A DNA stretch of 64,000 bases from Kibdelosporangium sp. MJ126-NF4 (lineage in GTDB: Bacteria; Actinomycetota; Actinomycetes; Mycobacteriales; Pseudonocardiaceae). Location: contig NZ_CDME01000005.1 of NCBI RefSeq assembly GCF_000826545.1, positions 231,691 to 295,690 on the forward strand. The letters run 5' to 3'. Of this stretch, positions 62,060-64,000 are shown piece after piece. Under the pieces are notes generated by a model that searched no databases, had not been told where the DNA came from, and was given only the letters and a program-made list of their open reading frames with translations. The translations under genes and the position numbers were made by a program. Each line of letters starts with the position of its first letter. The first letter of the stretch is position 1.

Positions 62060-63496
62060 ATGGACACCGAGGTACTCGTCGTCGGCGCTGGCCCAACCGG
62101 GATGGCGGTGGCCAACGAACTGGGACTGGCGGGGGTGTCGACTGTGCTGGTCGACAAGCTGCCGCGACGCAGCGAGTTGTCCAAGGCCGGTGGCGTGCAG
62201 TCCCGCACGCTGGAGGCACTCGACCAGCGCGGTCTGCTGGAACCGTTGCTGGCAAGCGGAAACTACCCGATCAGCGCCGGTCATTTCGCTGGTATGCCGT
62301 TCTCGCTGGACTTCGCGCTCCACCGGCTGCCATGGCGGTCCGTGCCCCAGGTGACCATCGAAGGATTCCTCGAGCAACACCTTGCCACCCAAGGCATCCA
62401 CATTCGGCGAGACCACGAACTGGTTGCCCTCGACCAGGACGAGAACGGGGTCACCGCCACTTTCGCTACCGGTACGGCTGTGCGCTGCCGCTATCTCGTG
62501 GCGGCCGACGGTGCCCACAGCGTGGCGCGTTCCCTGCTGGGAGCCGAGTTCCCCGGTCGGGCGGGCACAGCGACTGTGGTCTCCTCCGATGTGCGGCTGA
62601 GCGGCGTCGACCATGCGATGTCACACACCTGGAGTGCGGACGGACACTGGGTGGCGTTGTTCCCGCTCGGCGCCGATGAGCAGGGCAGGCCACTGTTCCG
62701 GCTCGTCCTGGGCGGACCAGGCACCTCCTCGCTGCCCAGGGACGTGCCGGTCACCGAGGATGAGCTCCGTGCGGGCCTGCACACCGTGCTGGGACCACAG
62801 GTACAGCTGCTCGAACTGCGCTACGCCCGCCGCATCACCAACGCGTCCCGCCAAGTGGCGCACTACCGGCACGGCCGGGTCTTCCTGGCAGGGGACGCGG
62901 CCCACGTCCACCTCCCGATCGGTGCCCAGGGCATGAACACAGGCATCCAGGACGCGTTCAACCTCGGCTGGAAGCTCGGCGCGGCCGTACACGGCTGGGC
63001 ACCGGAAAGCCTGCTCGACACGTACCACACGGAACGGCACCCGGTCGGGGCCGCCGTGCTGCGCAACGTCCGGGCGCAGAGCCTGCTGATGGACTGGGCG
63101 GGCACCCGCGATCCGGACGTGTCGGCGGTCAAGGACCTCTTCCGCTCCATGGTGGAACTGCCAGAGGTGCAACGCCACCTCGGCGACCTGCTGTCCGGTA
63201 CGAGCATCCGCTACCCGATGGCAGGCACCGAGACCCATCCACTCGTCGGCCGCGCAGCCCCGGACCTGGACCTCGGCTCAACCCGGGTGCACGAGCTACT
63301 GCGGTCCGGACGCGGGCTTCTGCTCGACCCGGACGACAGGTTCGCCAAGGTCGCCGACCTCTGGTCAGACCGGGTGGACAGCGTGGGACAGGGCGCCGAC
63401 GCGATGCTCATCCGTCCGGACGGCTACGTGTGCTGGGCCGCGGACCCCGACGAGCTGGAACCGGCTCTTGTCCGCTGGTTCGGCGAGCCACGTTGA
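62060..63496 (+). CDS. FAD-dependent aromatic monooxygenase (PheA/TetX-like)
   Basis: A 478-residue class A flavoprotein hydroxylase; ATG follows GGGAGAA. FAD motifs: VVGAGPTGM (8-15), LVAADGAHSVARS (Asp150-Gly151) and FLAGDAAHVHLPIGAQGMNT (Gly278-Asp279). GIQDAFNLGWKLGAAV follows as usual, and the thioredoxin-like C-terminal extension (about 390-478) is of the type found in polyketide hydroxylases and phenol hydroxylases. It uses NADPH and O2 to hydroxylate an aromatic ring; the substrate is unknown. The Lrp-type regulator is divergent, about 115 bases away, so amino-acid-linked control is possible. Confidence 0.9.
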   Translation: MDTEVLVVGAGPTGMAVANELGLAGVSTVLVDKLPRRSELSKAGGVQSRTLEALDQRGLLEPLLASGNYPISAGHFAGMPFSLDFALHRLPWRSVPQVTIEGFLEQHLATQGIHIRRDHELVALDQDENGVTATFATGTAVRCRYLVAADGAHSVARSLLGAEFPGRAGTATVVSSDVRLSGVDHAMSHTWSADGHWVALFPLGADEQGRPLFRLVLGGPGTSSLPRDVPVTEDELRAGLHTVLGPQVQLLELRYARRITNASRQVAHYRHGRVFLAGDAAHVHLPIGAQGMNTGIQDAFNLGWKLGAAVHGWAPESLLDTYHTERHPVGAAVLRNVRAQSLLMDWAGTRDPDVSAVKDLFRSMVELPEVQRHLGDLLSGTSIRYPMAGTETHPLVGRAAPDLDLGSTRVHELLRSGRGLLLDPDDRFAKVADLWSDRVDSVGQGADAMLIRPDGYVCWAADPDELEPALVRWFGEPR

Positions 63497-63635
63497 TGCA
63501 ACCCGGCCGGAGCCAACGGCGTTGGTGACATGCGCGCGGCGGCCATGTCCACGTCTACGCCGAGTTGGCAGGGCCGATCAACTGGCACGTGGTGGCCGGA
63601 CTGGACAGCGGCGACACCGAGGCGGTGCAGGCGCA

Positions 63636-63743
63636 TGTCGCGTGCGCGCGAGCGCAGGGGCGTGTGGCGTGCGCGCGAGCGCATGGGTGTGTGGCTTGCG
63701 CGCGAGCGCATGGGTGTGTGGCTTGCGCGCGAAGCGCAGGGGT
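63636..63743. repeat. Four tandem 27-bp GC-rich units
   Basis: Units start near 63636, 63663, 63690 and 63717 with the shared core GTGCGCGCGAGCGCA or GCTTGCGCGCGA, ending in GGGTG. Units 2 and 3 differ at one base; the first is slightly diverged and the fourth has one extra base. Units are continuous without spacers, so this is not CRISPR. The array leads directly into the 40-base segment shared with 6.2 kb. Confidence 0.88.
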
Positions 63744-63773
63744 GTGGTTCGTGGGGTGTCCCTCCCGTATGGC
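63734..63773. repeat. 40-base exact copy of the start of the giant palindrome
   Basis: Identical to 6246-6285, from GCGCAGGGG to CCCGTATGGC. After this point the two loci diverge: at 6.2 kb the palindrome continues, here it goes on as AGTGAGGATGGG. It marks a second, partial member of the same dispersed repeat family. Confidence 0.92.
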
Positions 63774-64000
63774 AGTGAGGATGGGTGTGCGTCCGTGAGG
63801 ATGTGATCTGGTGGTTGTCCTGGTTGGGTCTGACCCGTCGTATGGCTGGCTGTTGTGCCTTTCCCAGGATCTGTCGGCTGGGCCGGGGCAGCCATCGGGT
63901 GTGCACCGGCCCGGCGACCGTGACCTCATAGGAGCCTGTTCGCAGCAGGCGACCCATCACTGTCCTGTCCGACCGCCAGGCCGGGTGCACGCCACCCGTA
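63774..64000. other. Right-edge stretch without recognisable gene
   Basis: About 230 bases after the repeat. Open frames exist on both strands but none has a ribosome site or family motif. It may belong to a gene or element that continues past the window, so nothing firm can be said. Confidence 0.5.

Noticed and set aside
63636..63743. Possible CRISPR array
   Set aside because: The 27-bp units are directly joined with no spacers and there are no cas genes.

Overview
The window is high-GC actinomycete DNA. The regulator types (SARP/AfsR-like, NarL-type two-component and NB-ARC regulators), the actinobacterial SCO6880-type conjugation genes, GTG/TTG starts and a few TTA codons fit the Pseudonocardiales (Lentzea, Kibdelosporangium or Saccharothrix-like). 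The genus is an inference. No rRNA, tRNA, integrase, complete transposase or CRISPR array was seen.

Layout. 1-6.1 kb: end of an amidohydrolase gene, a small unknown gene, a SagB-type flavin dehydrogenase and a large secreted subtilase with a TTA codon in its signal peptide. 6.1-7.0 kb: a roughly 0.6-kb imperfect palindrome with an 8-bp tandem repeat beside it; 40 bases of it recur exactly at 63.7 kb. 7.0-15.7 kb: a STAS protein and a giant secreted RHS/YD-repeat protein with a toxin-like tail and no visible immunity gene. 16-19.9 kb: an F420/NADP-type reductase, a remnant of an M64 peptidase, and a two-gene operon for a trypsin-like and a subtilisin-like secreted protease. 20.4-32.1 kb: a divergent type IV secretion/conjugation island (lytic transglycosylase, small membrane proteins, TrbL/VirB6-like, SCO6880, VirB4-like and VirD4-like ATPases) with no relaxase; an AT-rich 405-residue protein sits at its outer end. 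32.1-48 kb: a regulatory island with a sigma factor, a membrane-anchored Hsp70-like protein, one normal and two degenerate histidine kinases, two LuxR-type regulators and two giant SARP-like regulators. Two copies of an unrecognised 44-46-residue peptide gene lie in it. 48-50.6 kb: HxlR regulator, alpha/beta hydrolase and kynureninase. 50.6-57.7 kb: an alpha/beta hydrolase divergent from two tandem caspase-NTPase-WD40 proteins, a likely programmed-death or conflict system. 57.7-63.5 kb: DUF1801 protein, AhpD-like protein, NB-ARC/TPR regulator, Lrp-type regulator and an FAD monooxygenase. The window ends in repeats.

The most unusual items are the duplicated micro-peptide genes embedded among regulators, the caspase/NTPase/WD40 pair with its hydrolase, the relaxase-less secretion island with a foreign-looking passenger gene, and the giant palindrome with a partial distant copy. 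All functions are inferred from sequence motifs read by eye; no database search was run.
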